Counted from the stretch's first letter, positions 24,435 through 34,330 are shown. The stretch: DNA of 64,000 nucleotides from Winogradskyella costae (GCF_013403865.1 NZ_JABFDK010000008.1:62001-126000); one strand, 5' to 3'. Notes: generated by a model not told the origin, from the sequence alone. A program made the numbers and translations.

Positions 24435-26615
24435 TTATAATACCAGCAAACCAGAATCTCTCAAAATATCAATAGGTTTAGAATACCAAAACAATTCAAA
24501 ATCTTCAAATTGGGTTTCGAAACTGCTTTTTAATTGCTTAAACGATTGTGGTTTATGTTGAGGAGTGATGTCTTCTAAAATATCTAAAAGCCAAAGGCCC
24601 TTCTCTTTTTCTAGTGTAATCTGAAAGCTATCTGCCGTATCATGAAACGTGAATTCTAAGAAGTCTTTCGTGGTTCCTTTTTTCGTTTTAGAAAATTCAG
24701 CCACTAAAGGCATGCTGCCTAACCAAACAATTTTTGCGGTTGGTTTAATGTTGAAAACAGGTTCTTGTGCTAAGGAATTATAGATAAAATCAGGATCGAT
24801 TTCGGTTTCAGGAATGTCAAAGTCAAACCAATCTTGTAAAGGACTATCAAACCCAATACCATGCATAAAGTTGAAAAGTGATTTCTTTAATCCGTAACTA
24901 AATTGCGAATGGTCAATACCAGTTGAATCGGTAAAATCGACATCGTTATTGGCAAAACTGATGTTTTTATAATTGGGTGTAATGCCATAATCACTAGGAT
25001 TTAATCCGACAGGACTATGCGCTGTTAAAGCAAATTGATGCCAAAATCCCGATTGTAACACACCAACTTCAAACAACTGACGCACCATTTCTAAACTATC
25101 TACCGTTTCTTGAACTGTTTGCGTTGGGTAACCATACATTAAGTACGAATGCACCATAATATTCGCTTCGGTAAAATTGCGAGTCACTTGCGCCACTTGC
25201 TCAACGGTTACACCTTTGTCTATCAATTTTAACAAACGATCTGAGGCGACTTCCAGTCCACCAGAAACGGCAATACAACCAGAGGCTTTCAATAAAATAC
25301 AAAGATCTTGAGTAAAGTTTTTCTCGAATCTAATGTTGGTCCACCAAGTGACGCTGAGGTTACGCTTTAGGATTTCGAGCGCTAAAGCTTTCATCAACGA
25401 TGGAGGAGCGGCTTCATCGACGTAATGAAATCCAGTTTCGCCAGTTTGCGCAATGAGTGTTTCCATACGGTCGACTAAGAGCGATGCCGCAACAGGTTCG
25501 TAAATTTTAATATAGTCTAAGGATATATCGCAAAAGGTACATTTTCCCCAATAACAACCGTGTGCCATGGTGAGTTTGTTCCATCTGCCATCGCTCCATA
25601 AACTGTGCATAGGGTTGGCGATTTCTATAACAGAGATATATTGGTCTAATAATAAATCTGAATAATCAGGAGTGCCAACATCGGCTTGTTTGTAATCTGG
25701 AGAGCTGCTGTTGTTTTTATAAACGATGGTTCCGTTTTCGAGAACAAAGGTGCGTTTGAATGTGGTGTCGTTTTTAAGCACCGCATTGTATAATAATTCA
25801 ATAGGTAATTCGCCATCATCTAAGGTGATAAAATCGAAAAATTCAAAAACTCTAATGTCTGTAACAGACCGTAATTCGGTATTTGGAAATCCGCCACCCA
25901 TCGCGATTTTAATTTCAGGATAATTGACTTTTATAAATTGTGCACAACGAAAAGCACTGTATAAATTCCCAGGAAACGGTACCGAAAAGCAAATGAGTTT
26001 GGGTTGGGTATCTTTAATCCGAGTCTCTAATAATTCTAATGTAATTTGATCGATGTAGGTTTCATCATCTTGCAACTGCACATAAAGTTCATCAAAGGCA
26101 TTGGCACTTTGTCCTAAACGTTCTGCATACCGACTGAATCCAAAATCGGGATCAATACACTCCACTATGAAATCCGATAAATCTTCTATATAAAGCGTGG
26201 CTAAATGTTTGGCTTTGTCTTGCATTCCCATGGCACCAAACGCAAAATCCATATCGTCTAATTGTGCAAAACGCGAAGCTTGTGGTAAAAAGTTGGTGGT
26301 GCAAATCTGTCTGGCAAAGGTTTGATTTTTACCTTGAAGAAATAAGATGATGTCATCTAAAGACTTTAAATAATGATCTTTTAAAGCATAAATACGTTCA
26401 CAGTTTTCAGTTTGAATACGATCATTTTCAAAAGCCAATTGAAAAATTTCTTCAAAGGTTTCTTTTTTAAACAACTCTAAAATCACTTCAATACCCAAAT
26501 CCATTTGAAACGCCCCAATCCCTTTAGTATTCAGGAAACCTTTAAGATAGGCGGTTCCAGGATACGGAGTATTGAGTTGGGTAAATGGAGGTGTTATGAG
26601 TAAGAGGTCTTTCAC
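24435..26615 (-). CDS. B12-binding-domain radical SAM protein
   Basis: 726 residues with a GTG start (no ATG upstream in frame). The N-terminal cobalamin-binding-like half contains LICFSVPFPGN, IKIAMGGGFPNTELRS and the acidic FITLDDGELPI. The radical SAM half holds the cluster motif GCYWGKCTFCD (Cys354, Cys359, Cys362), followed by YVDEAAPPSL, GGLEVASDRLLKLIDKG and SYLMYGYPTQT. These enzymes do methylations or carbon rearrangements using an iron-sulfur cluster and S-adenosylmethionine. Product unknown. A hexanucleotide repeat lies directly before the start codon. Confidence 0.85.
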   Translation of the reverse strand: MKDLLLITPPFTQLNTPYPGTAYLKGFLNTKGIGAFQMDLGIEVILELFKKETFEEIFQLAFENDRIQTENCERIYALKDHYLKSLDDIILFLQGKNQTFARQICTTNFLPQASRFAQLDDMDFAFGAMGMQDKAKHLATLYIEDLSDFIVECIDPDFGFSRYAERLGQSANAFDELYVQLQDDETYIDQITLELLETRIKDTQPKLICFSVPFPGNLYSAFRCAQFIKVNYPEIKIAMGGGFPNTELRSVTDIRVFEFFDFITLDDGELPIELLYNAVLKNDTTFKRTFVLENGTIVYKNNSSSPDYKQADVGTPDYSDLLLDQYISVIEIANPMHSLWSDGRWNKLTMAHGCYWGKCTFCDISLDYIKIYEPVAASLLVDRMETLIAQTGETGFHYVDEAAPPSLMKALALEILKRNLSVTWWTNIRFEKNFTQDLCILLKASGCIAVSGGLEVASDRLLKLIDKGVTVEQVAQVTRNFTEANIMVHSYLMYGYPTQTVQETVDSLEMVRQLFEVGVLQSGFWHQFALTAHSPVGLNPSDYGITPNYKNISFANNDVDFTDSTGIDHSQFSYGLKKSLFNFMHGIGFDSPLQDWFDFDIPETEIDPDFIYNSLAQEPVFNIKPTAKIVWLGSMPLVAEFSKTKKGTTKDFLEFTFHDTADSFQITLEKEKGLWLLDILEDITPQHKPQSFKQLKSSFETQFEDFELFWYSKPIDILRDSGLLVL

Positions 26616-26618
26616 TGG

Positions 26619-26660
26619 TTGAAGTTGAAATTGAAGTTGAAAATGAAATTGAAATCGAAA
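26619..26660. repeat. Imperfect hexanucleotide tandem repeat at a translation start
   Basis: Seven six-base units, variants of TTGAAA (TTGAAG, TTGAAA, TTGAAG, TTGAAA, ATGAAA, TTGAAA, TCGAAA), end three bases before the GTG start of the radical SAM gene on the minus strand. They replace the normal leader, so changes in copy number would move the promoter relative to the start without shifting the frame. Confidence 0.7.
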
Positions 26661-26687
26661 CAGTTTGATGCAAATATAGTTTGAAAT

Positions 26688-27632
26688 CTACCCATTCTTC
26701 AAAATCTCAGCAACCGCTTGTTGATACGCTCTTGGATTATTCGCCTTTTTAATTTTCTTAAAGGTCTTCCGTGGATCTGAAAACGACTGAGCAAAGTATT
26801 CCCAAAAGCCTTGCATTTTCATTTTTATCGGAGTTGGTCCAGATAAGGCTTCATCGTATTGCTGATAAATGGTATCATGGAATTCTCTAAAAATGTCCCA
26901 TCGGTTTTCTGGATAGTCTGTCGTGTTGTTTTTAATCATGCTTGGTAAAAACGGATCAGCGATTAAGCCTCTGCCAATCATAAAATGATCGATACTTGGA
27001 AAACGAGCTTGCATTTCTTTCAACTTTGTAACAGAAGTAATATCACCGTTGTAATACAATTTGTGTTTGGTGCTTGCTATACATTTTTCAAAAGCCTCAA
27101 GATTTACTCCGCCTTTGTACAATTGTTTTCCAATACGTGCATGAATGGCAATGTTTTTAAGTGGATAGGCATCTAGAATAGGGAAGGTGTGTAAAATTTC
27201 TTCAGGGTTTTCATAACCCATGCGCATTTTCATAGACACCACAATGTCCGTTTCTTTATGAACGCGCTCTAAAATATGATTGATTTTTTCTGGGTCGCAA
27301 ATGAGTCCAGAACCCATACCACGATTGGTTACCATGGGATAAGGACAACCTAAATTCCAGTTCAACTCTTTGTATCCTAATTCTTGAATATAATCGACTA
27401 CGAATAAAAACTCATCAGCACTGTTGGTCATAATTTGTGGAATGACTTCTAATGTTGAATTGTTTTCGAGCTGTAAATCGAGTTTATAAGAGTTTTTAAT
27501 AATCAACTTATTATTAAACCGAATGTAAGGAGCATAAAACGTGTCAATACCACCAAAATAGTGGTTAAACGCATTCCGAAATCGGAAATCAGTAAACCCT
27601 TGTAATGGTGATGATAACAGCGTAATTGGCAT
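26688..27632 (-). CDS. tRNA-dihydrouridine synthase (DusC-like)
   Basis: 314 residues, flavin-dependent TIM-barrel enzyme that reduces uridines in the tRNA D-loop. Visible motifs: SPLQGFTDFRFRN (FMN phosphate side), LNWNLGCPYPMVTNRGMGSG with the catalytic Cys96, VVSMKMRMG, AIHARIGKQLYKGG, YYNGDI and MIGRGLIADPFL. Length and the GCPYPMVTNRGMGSGL phrase suit the compact DusC-like branch. It lies 72 bases upstream of the radical SAM gene in the same direction but has no obvious functional link. Confidence 0.9.
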   Translation of the reverse strand: MPITLLSSPLQGFTDFRFRNAFNHYFGGIDTFYAPYIRFNNKLIIKNSYKLDLQLENNSTLEVIPQIMTNSADEFLFVVDYIQELGYKELNWNLGCPYPMVTNRGMGSGLICDPEKINHILERVHKETDIVVSMKMRMGYENPEEILHTFPILDAYPLKNIAIHARIGKQLYKGGVNLEAFEKCIASTKHKLYYNGDITSVTKLKEMQARFPSIDHFMIGRGLIADPFLPSMIKNNTTDYPENRWDIFREFHDTIYQQYDEALSGPTPIKMKMQGFWEYFAQSFSDPRKTFKKIKKANNPRAYQQAVAEILKNG

Positions 27633-27718
27633 TTCGTTTTATGTTTTTATGTTGATTTTTTTGCAACCGCTAAATAACAAAAAACTAATGTATTATTCTG
27701 ATGAATGAGTGAAGATTG

Positions 27719-28606
27719 TTATTTTAAATGTTCTTTAAAAAAAGCGATGGTACGTTTCCAAGATAATGTAGCTGCAGCTTTATCATATCGTGGTGTGGTA
27801 TTATTGTGAAAACCATGATTCACTTCAGGATAGATGTAAGCTGTGTATTCTATATTGTTAGCTTTCAATATTTTTTCAAACGCTGGCCAGCCTGCATTCA
27901 CTCTAGTATCTAATTCACCATATTGGAGTAGAAGTGGTGCTTTAATTTTTACAGCATCTTCAGCTTCTGGTTGTCTGCCATAGTAAGGTACTGCTGCACC
28001 CAAATCTGGTAAACGAACAGCCATCATATTAGAAATCCAACCTCCAAAGCAGAACCCTACAACTCCAACATTTCCATCACAGTGCTCGTGATTTTTAAGG
28101 TGATGGTAGGCGGCAATAAAATCTTCTAACATTTCCTGTTGGTTACGCTCTTTTTGCATCGTTCTACCGTCGTCATCATTACCTGGATAACCACCAAGAG
28201 GACTCAATGCGTCAGGAGCTAATGAAATAAAACCTTCCTTCGCTGTACGTCTACCAACATCTTCTATATAAGGATTTAAACCTCTGTTTTCATGCACCAC
28301 AATAACACCTGGTAATTTGGTTTTGTTGTCCTTTGGTTGGGATAGTAACCCTTTTATGGTACCACCTCCTTTTGGAGATTCATAGGTGATAAAATCAGAA
28401 TCTAGTGTTGGGTCATTAGGAGCGACTAATAAATTATCTATATAATTAGGGGATACAAAACTTAATAACGATGACACTGTTAAACCACCAACAGCATACA
28501 ATGACAACTTTTCTACGAATTGTCTTCGGTTGAGTTTATTGTGTGCGTAATCATCGTAAAGGTCGAAAACTTCTTGTTTAATGTCTTCTTTTTTTAAGTT
28601 TTTCAT
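27719..28606 (-). CDS. Dienelactone-hydrolase-family hydrolase with Tat-like signal
   Basis: 295 residues. A twin-arginine-like segment (LNRRQFVEKLSLYAVGGLTV) suggests export. The alpha/beta-hydrolase core has VVHENRGLNPYI and the catalytic triad Cys186 (GFCFGG), Asp233 (GELDTRVNAG) and His264 (NHGFHN), the Cys-Asp-His form of dienelactone hydrolases rather than the Ser form. The native substrate may be lactones or other small esters. Spaced 45 bases from the PaiB-like gene upstream and possibly co-transcribed. Confidence 0.85.
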   Translation of the reverse strand: MKNLKKEDIKQEVFDLYDDYAHNKLNRRQFVEKLSLYAVGGLTVSSLLSFVSPNYIDNLLVAPNDPTLDSDFITYESPKGGGTIKGLLSQPKDNKTKLPGVIVVHENRGLNPYIEDVGRRTAKEGFISLAPDALSPLGGYPGNDDDGRTMQKERNQQEMLEDFIAAYHHLKNHEHCDGNVGVVGFCFGGWISNMMAVRLPDLGAAVPYYGRQPEAEDAVKIKAPLLLQYGELDTRVNAGWPAFEKILKANNIEYTAYIYPEVNHGFHNNTTPRYDKAAATLSWKRTIAFFKEHLK

Positions 28607-28651
28607 AGTGCTTTGTATTAAACAATTATTGAGAGGTTAAGTTACGGGTTT

Positions 28652-29242
28652 TTAAAATATCTTCTCTAAAAACTGTTTAATATTTTTGTGATGGGATCGA
28701 ATCAACTCTTCACGAGCCGCTGCAGTATCAATCGGTTTCTTATCTTGCGATAATTTAAATTTGCCTTCCCAATCTGTGATGGTGATTTCAAACATTTCAA
28801 TATAACCTAAGTTTTTATCTAAACGTGGATTGTCTGACTCTAGCGTATATTTATGATCAGGAGCTTCTAAAAATTCAGTCATTTTAATTAATGATTGCTT
28901 TAAAGCTGTTTTACTTTCAATGGCTTTTACCGTTCCTTTGAGATGCACTTTAATATAATTCCAAGTTGGTAATTGCGTGGTGGAATAAATACTTGGTGAA
29001 ATATAACATTCTGGGCCTGCAAAAATAAGAGTAACATCTTTTTTATCTTTCAGTAATTCAGCTTGTGGATTGTTTACATCAATATGGCCAATCAGTTTTC
29101 CGTTCTCGTAAATTAAAGGCAAATGAGTAATTAATGGCTCATTATCTTTTACGGAAATTACTGTTGCCAAAGGATACGTTTTTATCACTTCAATTAAATG
29201 ATTTTTATCGTTGTCTTGATGTTGCTGTGGAGGGTAATTCAT
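28652..29242 (-). CDS. PaiB-like FMN-binding protein
   Basis: 196 residues of the split-barrel flavin-binding family related to Bacillus PaiB: YPLATVISVKDNEPLITHLPL, GHIDVNNPQAELL, VTLIFAGPECYISPSIYST and TWNYIKVHLKGTV, then a C-terminal helix region. PaiB members are called negative regulators but are probably flavin reductase-like enzymes. It is divergent from radC. Function uncertain. Confidence 0.8.
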   Translation of the reverse strand: MNYPPQQHQDNDKNHLIEVIKTYPLATVISVKDNEPLITHLPLIYENGKLIGHIDVNNPQAELLKDKKDVTLIFAGPECYISPSIYSTTQLPTWNYIKVHLKGTVKAIESKTALKQSLIKMTEFLEAPDHKYTLESDNPRLDKNLGYIEMFEITITDWEGKFKLSQDKKPIDTAAAREELIRSHHKNIKQFLEKIF

Positions 29243-29329
29243 TTATTATTAGCCTAATTGGATTCAGATATTACTAATTTAATGCCAATTTAATGACCCT
29301 CTAAATTTACAATTTTTTATCTTTAGAGC

Positions 29330-30031
29330 ATGGCAGAGAAACCAACTTCATTTTCAATTAAAAATTGGTCACAAGATGATCAGCCACGAGAAAAACTAAG
29401 AGACAAAGGTAAAACGACCCTTAGTGATGCTGAATTAATAGCTATATTGATTGGTTCTGGTAATAGAGACGAAAGTGCTGTAGCGCTCTGTAAGCGTATT
29501 TTTGCGAGTGTTGATCATAATTTGAATGCTTTAGGTAAACTCACTATTGCACAACTTATGGGTTTTAAAGGCATTGGTGAAGCTAAAGCCATATCTATTG
29601 TTGCAGCATTAGAATTAGGACGTCGCCGTCGTATAGAAGATGCCATGCAATTGGATAAAATTTCTTCTAGTCGTTCTGTTTTCGACCTCATGCAGCCTAT
29701 TATAGGCGATTTACCACATGAAGAATTTTGGATATTATATCTTAATAACTCTAATAAAGTGATCCGTAAAAATCAACTAAGTAAAGGCGGTATTACAGGT
29801 ACTCTAGTAGATATTCGCTTGGTGCTTAAAAATGCTTTAGAAGTTGGAGCAATTGCTTTAATATTATGCCATAATCACCCATCGGGTACTTTAAAACCAA
29901 GTCAGGCAGATAAAGACATTACAAAAAAATTAAAAACGGCTGCTCAAAGTCTAGATATATCTGTTTTAGATCATCTTATTATTACTGAGAGTGCCTATTA
30001 TAGTTTTGCAGATGAAAACCAAATGGGTTAA
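29330..30031 (+). CDS. radC: DNA repair protein RadC / JAB-domain protein
   Basis: 233 residues. An N-terminal helix-hairpin-helix region (LSDAELIAILIGSG, FKGIGEAKAISIVAALELGR) is followed by a JAB/MPN metalloprotease-like domain with the zinc motif HNHPSG (His181, His183) and Asp194. The name RadC is historical; the biochemical role is unsettled. It has a single-copy chromosomal setting, unlike the RadC copies of mobile elements. A divergent promoter region is shared with the PaiB-like gene. Confidence 0.92.
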   Translation: MAEKPTSFSIKNWSQDDQPREKLRDKGKTTLSDAELIAILIGSGNRDESAVALCKRIFASVDHNLNALGKLTIAQLMGFKGIGEAKAISIVAALELGRRRRIEDAMQLDKISSSRSVFDLMQPIIGDLPHEEFWILYLNNSNKVIRKNQLSKGGITGTLVDIRLVLKNALEVGAIALILCHNHPSGTLKPSQADKDITKKLKTAAQSLDISVLDHLIITESAYYSFADENQMG

Positions 30032-30122
30032 AATTTAAAAATAGATTAATAGACAACCGTTATAATTAGAGCGTTTACGGTTGAAATTTGTTATTTTTAT
30101 CTTTTGGAATTCATTATACTTT

Positions 30123-31418
30123 ATGCTACTCGTTTATACACATAAAATCACACCGCGCGTTACCTACACGTTTAAGCATATATGCAAACGTATTTTGGGT
30201 ATAGAGGTACTCTTTACGTCTAAAGTTGAGGATTTTATAGCGCACGATAGTCTTAAGATGTCTTATACCAAACAGCCATTGAGTAATGAGTTGTTTATAA
30301 GAAGTAATGAGTTGTTATTTGAAACAGGTCTATCTGATATAGATATTAATGTACAGCAATGGGAAAACACTAAAGGTTTTTTTGCAACGGGAGAACGCAG
30401 CGATTTGCCTTTTGATGTTTTTGCCGCTTCCTTTTATTTATTAAGCAGGTATGAAGAGTATTTGCCGCATGTAAAGGATGATTATGGGCGGTTTTTGGCC
30501 TCTGAAAGTCTAGCTTTTGAAAATAAGTTTTTACATCAACCTGTTGTGGATATTTGGGCGTATAAACTGAAAGATGTTTTAAAATTGCGATTTCCAGATT
30601 ACGAGTTTCCTAAACGGCAATATAAAATACAGCCTGTAATTGATGTGCCAATGGCGTATTACTTTAAATACAAGGGGCTTTTAAGAACTATTGGAGGTAC
30701 ATTAAATGAGCTTCGTCGTTTGCAATTAAAACAGTTGTATTCTAGATATTCGGTGCTTTTTGGTTTTAAACGCGATCCATATGATACGTTTAAATGGATA
30801 ATCAGAAAACAAAAACAGCATCCTTTTAAATTTATGGTGTTATTTTTAATTGGAGACTATTCAACCTACGATAAAAATATAAACACCAATAAAAAAGAGT
30901 TTGTTTCACTTATCAAATCCGTTGCTGATTATTGTGATGTGGGATTAAAAGCATCTTATTTTTCTTTAAATGACATTTCGATTTTAAAAAAGGAAAAAAA
31001 TAAAATGGAATCTACAACACATACGGATTTAAAAGCTGTGCGTCATTCGTTTTCAAAATTGAACTTGCCAACATCGTATCGTAATTTGGTTGAATTAGAA
31101 ATTCATCAAGATTTTACCATGGGGTATATTAATACTTTAGGTTTTAGGGCAGGTACGTGTACGCCCTTTCAATTTTATGATTTAGATTATGAAGTGCAAA
31201 CACCATTGCAAATTAATCCATATCATTGTTTAGATTTTGCTTTGCTGAAGTACAACTCACAATTAGACAAAACAGAACATTTACAAAAAATAATTAATGA
31301 AGTAAAAGCGGTAAATGGTACTTTTACAACTGTATTTCATAATTACACCTTTAGTGATTTAGAACGCTGGAAAGGATTTAGGTCGTTATTTAATTTAATA
31401 CTAAAATCAGCAGAATGA
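30123..31418 (+). CDS. Polysaccharide-deacetylase-family-like protein (DUF7033 type)
   Basis: 431 residues from the ATG; a longer TTG start would overlap the promoter-like sequence at 30081-30107. Recognisable pieces are MLLVYTHKITPRVTYTFKH, then FFATGERSDLPFDVFAASFY and LLSRYEEYLPH, found in flavobacterial proteins annotated as polysaccharide deacetylase family. The C-terminal half has IGDYSTYDKN and HQDFTMGYINTLGFRAGTC, which may correspond to catalytic motifs, but a full metal triad is not certain. No signal peptide. Overlaps the next gene by four bases, so it is coupled to the phosphatase. Exact substrate unknown. Confidence 0.7.
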   Translation: MLLVYTHKITPRVTYTFKHICKRILGIEVLFTSKVEDFIAHDSLKMSYTKQPLSNELFIRSNELLFETGLSDIDINVQQWENTKGFFATGERSDLPFDVFAASFYLLSRYEEYLPHVKDDYGRFLASESLAFENKFLHQPVVDIWAYKLKDVLKLRFPDYEFPKRQYKIQPVIDVPMAYYFKYKGLLRTIGGTLNELRRLQLKQLYSRYSVLFGFKRDPYDTFKWIIRKQKQHPFKFMVLFLIGDYSTYDKNINTNKKEFVSLIKSVADYCDVGLKASYFSLNDISILKKEKNKMESTTHTDLKAVRHSFSKLNLPTSYRNLVELEIHQDFTMGYINTLGFRAGTCTPFQFYDLDYEVQTPLQINPYHCLDFALLKYNSQLDKTEHLQKIINEVKAVNGTFTTVFHNYTFSDLERWKGFRSLFNLILKSAE

Positions 31419-32101
31419 AAACCCAAATCAAACATGTTTTTTTCGACTTAGACCATACGCTTTGGGATTTTGATAAAAACTCAGGTTTAACTTTTGAAAA
31501 GATTTTTAATTTGAATAAAGTTAACGTAAATCTGAATGATTTTTTAACGGTTTATGAACCTATAAATTTTAAGTATTGGAAGCTTTACAGAGAAGAGAAA
31601 GTTACCAAAGCGGCATTACGCTATGGAAGATTAAAAGAAGCTTTTGATGGAGTAGGTGTTGTAGTCGAAGATGATATAATTCACCTTTTGTCTGATTCTT
31701 ATATAGAACAATTGTCGTCTTTTAATCACCTATTTGATGGAACTCTTGAAATTCTAAATTACTTAAAAGACAAATATCAATTGCATATTATAACCAATGG
31801 ATTTGAAGAAGCACAAGAGAAAAAAATGGTTACTTCAAATATAAAGCAGTACTTTCGAACAGTAACAAATTCGGAAATGGTTGGTGTTAAAAAACCAAAC
31901 CCAAAAATTTTTAATTTTGCTTTAGGTTTAGCGAATGCTAAAGCTGATGAAAGTGTAATGATCGGAGACAATATTGAAGCAGATATTGAAGGTGCACATA
32001 AGATTGGGATGCACACTATACATTTTGATTATAACGATTCGCATAATAATCATAGTTATAATCGTATTACGAATTTAAAAATGCTTATTAATCACCTTTA
32101 A
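31415..32101 (+). CDS. YjjG-family HAD nucleotidase
   Basis: 228 residues, cytoplasmic. HAD motifs: FFDLDHTLWDFD (Asp11 and Asp13), IITNGFEEAQ (motif II), the Lys of VGVKKPNPKIF (motif III) and VMIGDNIEADIEGAHKIG (motif IV). These fit the YjjG group, which removes phosphate from non-canonical pyrimidine nucleotides and other nucleoside monophosphates. The ATGA overlap with the preceding gene implies co-translation. Confidence 0.85.
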   Translation: MKTQIKHVFFDLDHTLWDFDKNSGLTFEKIFNLNKVNVNLNDFLTVYEPINFKYWKLYREEKVTKAALRYGRLKEAFDGVGVVVEDDIIHLLSDSYIEQLSSFNHLFDGTLEILNYLKDKYQLHIITNGFEEAQEKKMVTSNIKQYFRTVTNSEMVGVKKPNPKIFNFALGLANAKADESVMIGDNIEADIEGAHKIGMHTIHFDYNDSHNNHSYNRITNLKMLINHL

Positions 32102-32112
32102 AGTTTAAATCG

Positions 32113-32907
32113 ATGTTAAAAAAAATAGTATTTACCACCTTGTTTGTCATCATGAGTTATTTTGGACATGCGCAAAAAAATCTTAATGATTATAAATATA
32201 TAATCATACCGCAACAATTTGAATTCTCTAAAAGTGATGATCAATTCCAACTAAATTCCCTGACTAAGTTTTTATTTAATAAGTATGGATATGAAGCTTA
32301 TTTTATTGATGAATTACCAGAAGATTTAAAATTAAATCGTTGTTTAGGTCTAATTGCTGAGGCATCTAATGATGAAGGGAATCTGTTTAAAACTAAAGTT
32401 GAAATTACACTGAAGGACTGTTATGGTGCTATTATTTCTAAATCTCAAATAGGCGAGTCGCGAGTAAAAGATTATAATAAGGCTTATAATGAAGCTATAA
32501 GAGAGGCGTTTGAAACCTATAAAGATATGGATTATAAATATGATCCAAAAGAAAGCGCTAAATCCAAATCTGAGGAAGAGCAGCCTTTGTCTACTTCGGT
32601 TGAAGTCAAAGAAAAAAGTGAAATAATCGTAACTAAAGCTAAGCCTGTAGAAGAGAATAGAGAAACGGCAATACTAACGGATAACGAGACTAAACCAGAA
32701 TTATATTATGCACAAGCCATAATAAATGGATTTCAACTTGTGAATTCAGAACCAAAAGTGGTAATGATTTTACTAAATACGCAAGCTGAAGATGTATTTA
32801 TAGTAAAAGATAAAAATGCCATTGTTTTTAATAAAGATGGTCAATGGGTTTATTCTCGAAATGAAGGAACAAGCTTGGAAGTTAGAATTTTAGATATAAA
32901 ATTTTAA
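32113..32907 (+). CDS. Exported protein of unknown function
   Basis: 264 residues with a signal peptide (MLKKIVFTTLFVIMSYFGHAQ). The mature part is LNDYKYIIIPQQFEF, a short alpha/beta region, a lysine- and glutamate-rich linker (~155-195) and a C-terminal beta domain (YYAQAIINGFQLVNSEPKV). No family name recognised; it looks like a flavobacterial envelope protein. It ends overlapping the convergent rarA end by four bases, with no terminator between. Confidence 0.7.
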   Translation: MLKKIVFTTLFVIMSYFGHAQKNLNDYKYIIIPQQFEFSKSDDQFQLNSLTKFLFNKYGYEAYFIDELPEDLKLNRCLGLIAEASNDEGNLFKTKVEITLKDCYGAIISKSQIGESRVKDYNKAYNEAIREAFETYKDMDYKYDPKESAKSKSEEEQPLSTSVEVKEKSEIIVTKAKPVEENRETAILTDNETKPELYYAQAIINGFQLVNSEPKVVMILLNTQAEDVFIVKDKNAIVFNKDGQWVYSRNEGTSLEVRILDIKF

Positions 32908-34181
32908 TAACCATATTTATCTTTCCAAAGCATTTTTAAATGATTGCGTTGGGCTTGTTCGCGTGCATTATTACCTGGGTTATATAATTTAGTATTAGCA
33001 ATTTCTTCAGGCAGGAATTCTTGAGCTGCAAAATTGTTTTCGTAATTGTGCGAATATTTATAAGTATCGCCATAACCGAGCTCTTTCATAAGCTTCGTTG
33101 GTGCATTTCGCATCGCAATAGGAACTGATAAATCACCAGTGTCTTTCACTAATTGTTGTGCTCTACCAATAGCTTCGTAAGCGGCATTACTTTTTGGGGA
33201 GCTTGCTAAATAAGTTGCACATTGACTTAGGATAATACGCGATTCAGGATTACCAATAACAGATACGGCCTGAAATGTGTTATTAGCAATCACTAATGCC
33301 GTAGGGTTGGCATTGCCAATATCTTCGCTCGCGGAAATTAATAATCGTCTTGCAATAAACTTCACATCCTCGCCACCTTCTATCATTCGAGCTAAATAAT
33401 ACACTGCTGCGTTTGGATCGCTACCACGAATCGATTTTATAAATGCAGAAATAATATCGTAATGCTGCTCTCCAGCTTTGTCGTATCGAGCGGCTTTGCT
33501 TTGTACCTGTTTGGTCACTAAATCGTTAGTGATAACAATATGGTCACCATCAAATGATGCTACTAATAATTCAAAAATATTAAGCAGTTTTCTAGCATCG
33601 CCACCAGACAATCGGAGTAAAGCTTCAGTTTCTTTTAATTCAATATTTAATTTAGAAAGAGCTGTGTCTTCTTTTAATGCACGTTGTAACAAGGCTTCTA
33701 AATCAGTTTTACTAAACGCATTTAAAGTATAAACTTGGCAACGCGATAGTAATGCAGAAATGACTTCAAAGCTAGGATTTTCTGTGGTTGCACCAATTAG
33801 TGTTACCCAACCTTTTTCAACAGCTTCTAAAAGGGAATCTTGTTGTGATTTGCTAAATCTGTGGATTTCATCAATAAACAAAATCGGATTTTTTGTAGTG
33901 AACATCCCGCCACTTTTTTTAGCTTTATCTATGACGTCTCTAATGTCTTTAACCCCAGAATTTATGGCACTTAATTTAAAGAATGGACGGTCAGATTCAT
34001 TAGCAATAATGTTAGCTAAAGTGGTTTTTCCAATGCCCGGTGGTCCCCAAAATATCATAGAGGGAATAACTCCACTCTTAATTTGCTGGTACAACATACC
34101 ATCTTTACCCACTAAATGTTGTTGACTTAAATAGTCATTTAGTGTATGGGGTCTTAAACGTTCTGCTAAAGGAGTATTCAT
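32904..34181 (-). CDS. rarA: Replication-associated recombination protein A (AAA+ ATPase)
   Basis: 425 residues, cytoplasmic AAA+ clamp-loader-like ATPase acting at stalled replication forks. Motifs: LAERLRPHTLNDYLSQQHLVG, Walker A FWGPPGIGKTT (46-53), Walker B ILFIDEIHRFSKSQQD, sensor 1 IGATTENPSF, sensor 2 region LSGGDARKLLN, and the C-terminal RarA domain with GGEDVKFIARRLLISASED. Standard length and sequence for RarA/MgsA. Its 3-prime end overlaps the convergent hypothetical gene. Confidence 0.95.
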   Translation of the reverse strand: MNTPLAERLRPHTLNDYLSQQHLVGKDGMLYQQIKSGVIPSMIFWGPPGIGKTTLANIIANESDRPFFKLSAINSGVKDIRDVIDKAKKSGGMFTTKNPILFIDEIHRFSKSQQDSLLEAVEKGWVTLIGATTENPSFEVISALLSRCQVYTLNAFSKTDLEALLQRALKEDTALSKLNIELKETEALLRLSGGDARKLLNIFELLVASFDGDHIVITNDLVTKQVQSKAARYDKAGEQHYDIISAFIKSIRGSDPNAAVYYLARMIEGGEDVKFIARRLLISASEDIGNANPTALVIANNTFQAVSVIGNPESRIILSQCATYLASSPKSNAAYEAIGRAQQLVKDTGDLSVPIAMRNAPTKLMKELGYGDTYKYSHNYENNFAAQEFLPEEIANTKLYNPGNNAREQAQRNHLKMLWKDKYGY

Positions 34182-34299
34182 ATTTCAAAATTACAAAATG
34201 CTTTTGTGATGTATTAATGAATTCTATGAAATTCATGTTAAAAACTAAAGCGCTGAATTCGCGTTTCTGCCATTATTTCAGACAAATCAATTTTGGCTA

Positions 34300-34307
34300 T
34301 AAATTTG
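34300..34307 (+). promoter_or_regulatory. -7 box of the rhomboid gene
   Basis: TAAATTTG matches TAnnTTTG 23 bases before the ATG at 34331. A second TAAATTTG lies at 34320-34327, just four bases before the ATG. Either could set the start. No good -33 TTG at the expected distance. Confidence 0.4.
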
Positions 34308-34330
34308 AAAGACTTTATTTAAATTTGAAT

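Noticed and set aside
29330..30031. radC as evidence of a mobile element
   Set aside because: The setting is ordinary chromosomal genes with no integrase, toxin-antitoxin or plasmid genes.
34142..34330. N-terminal extension of the rhomboid gene
   Set aside because: It lies upstream of the -7 boxes, overlaps rarA, and adds sequence not typical of rhomboids.
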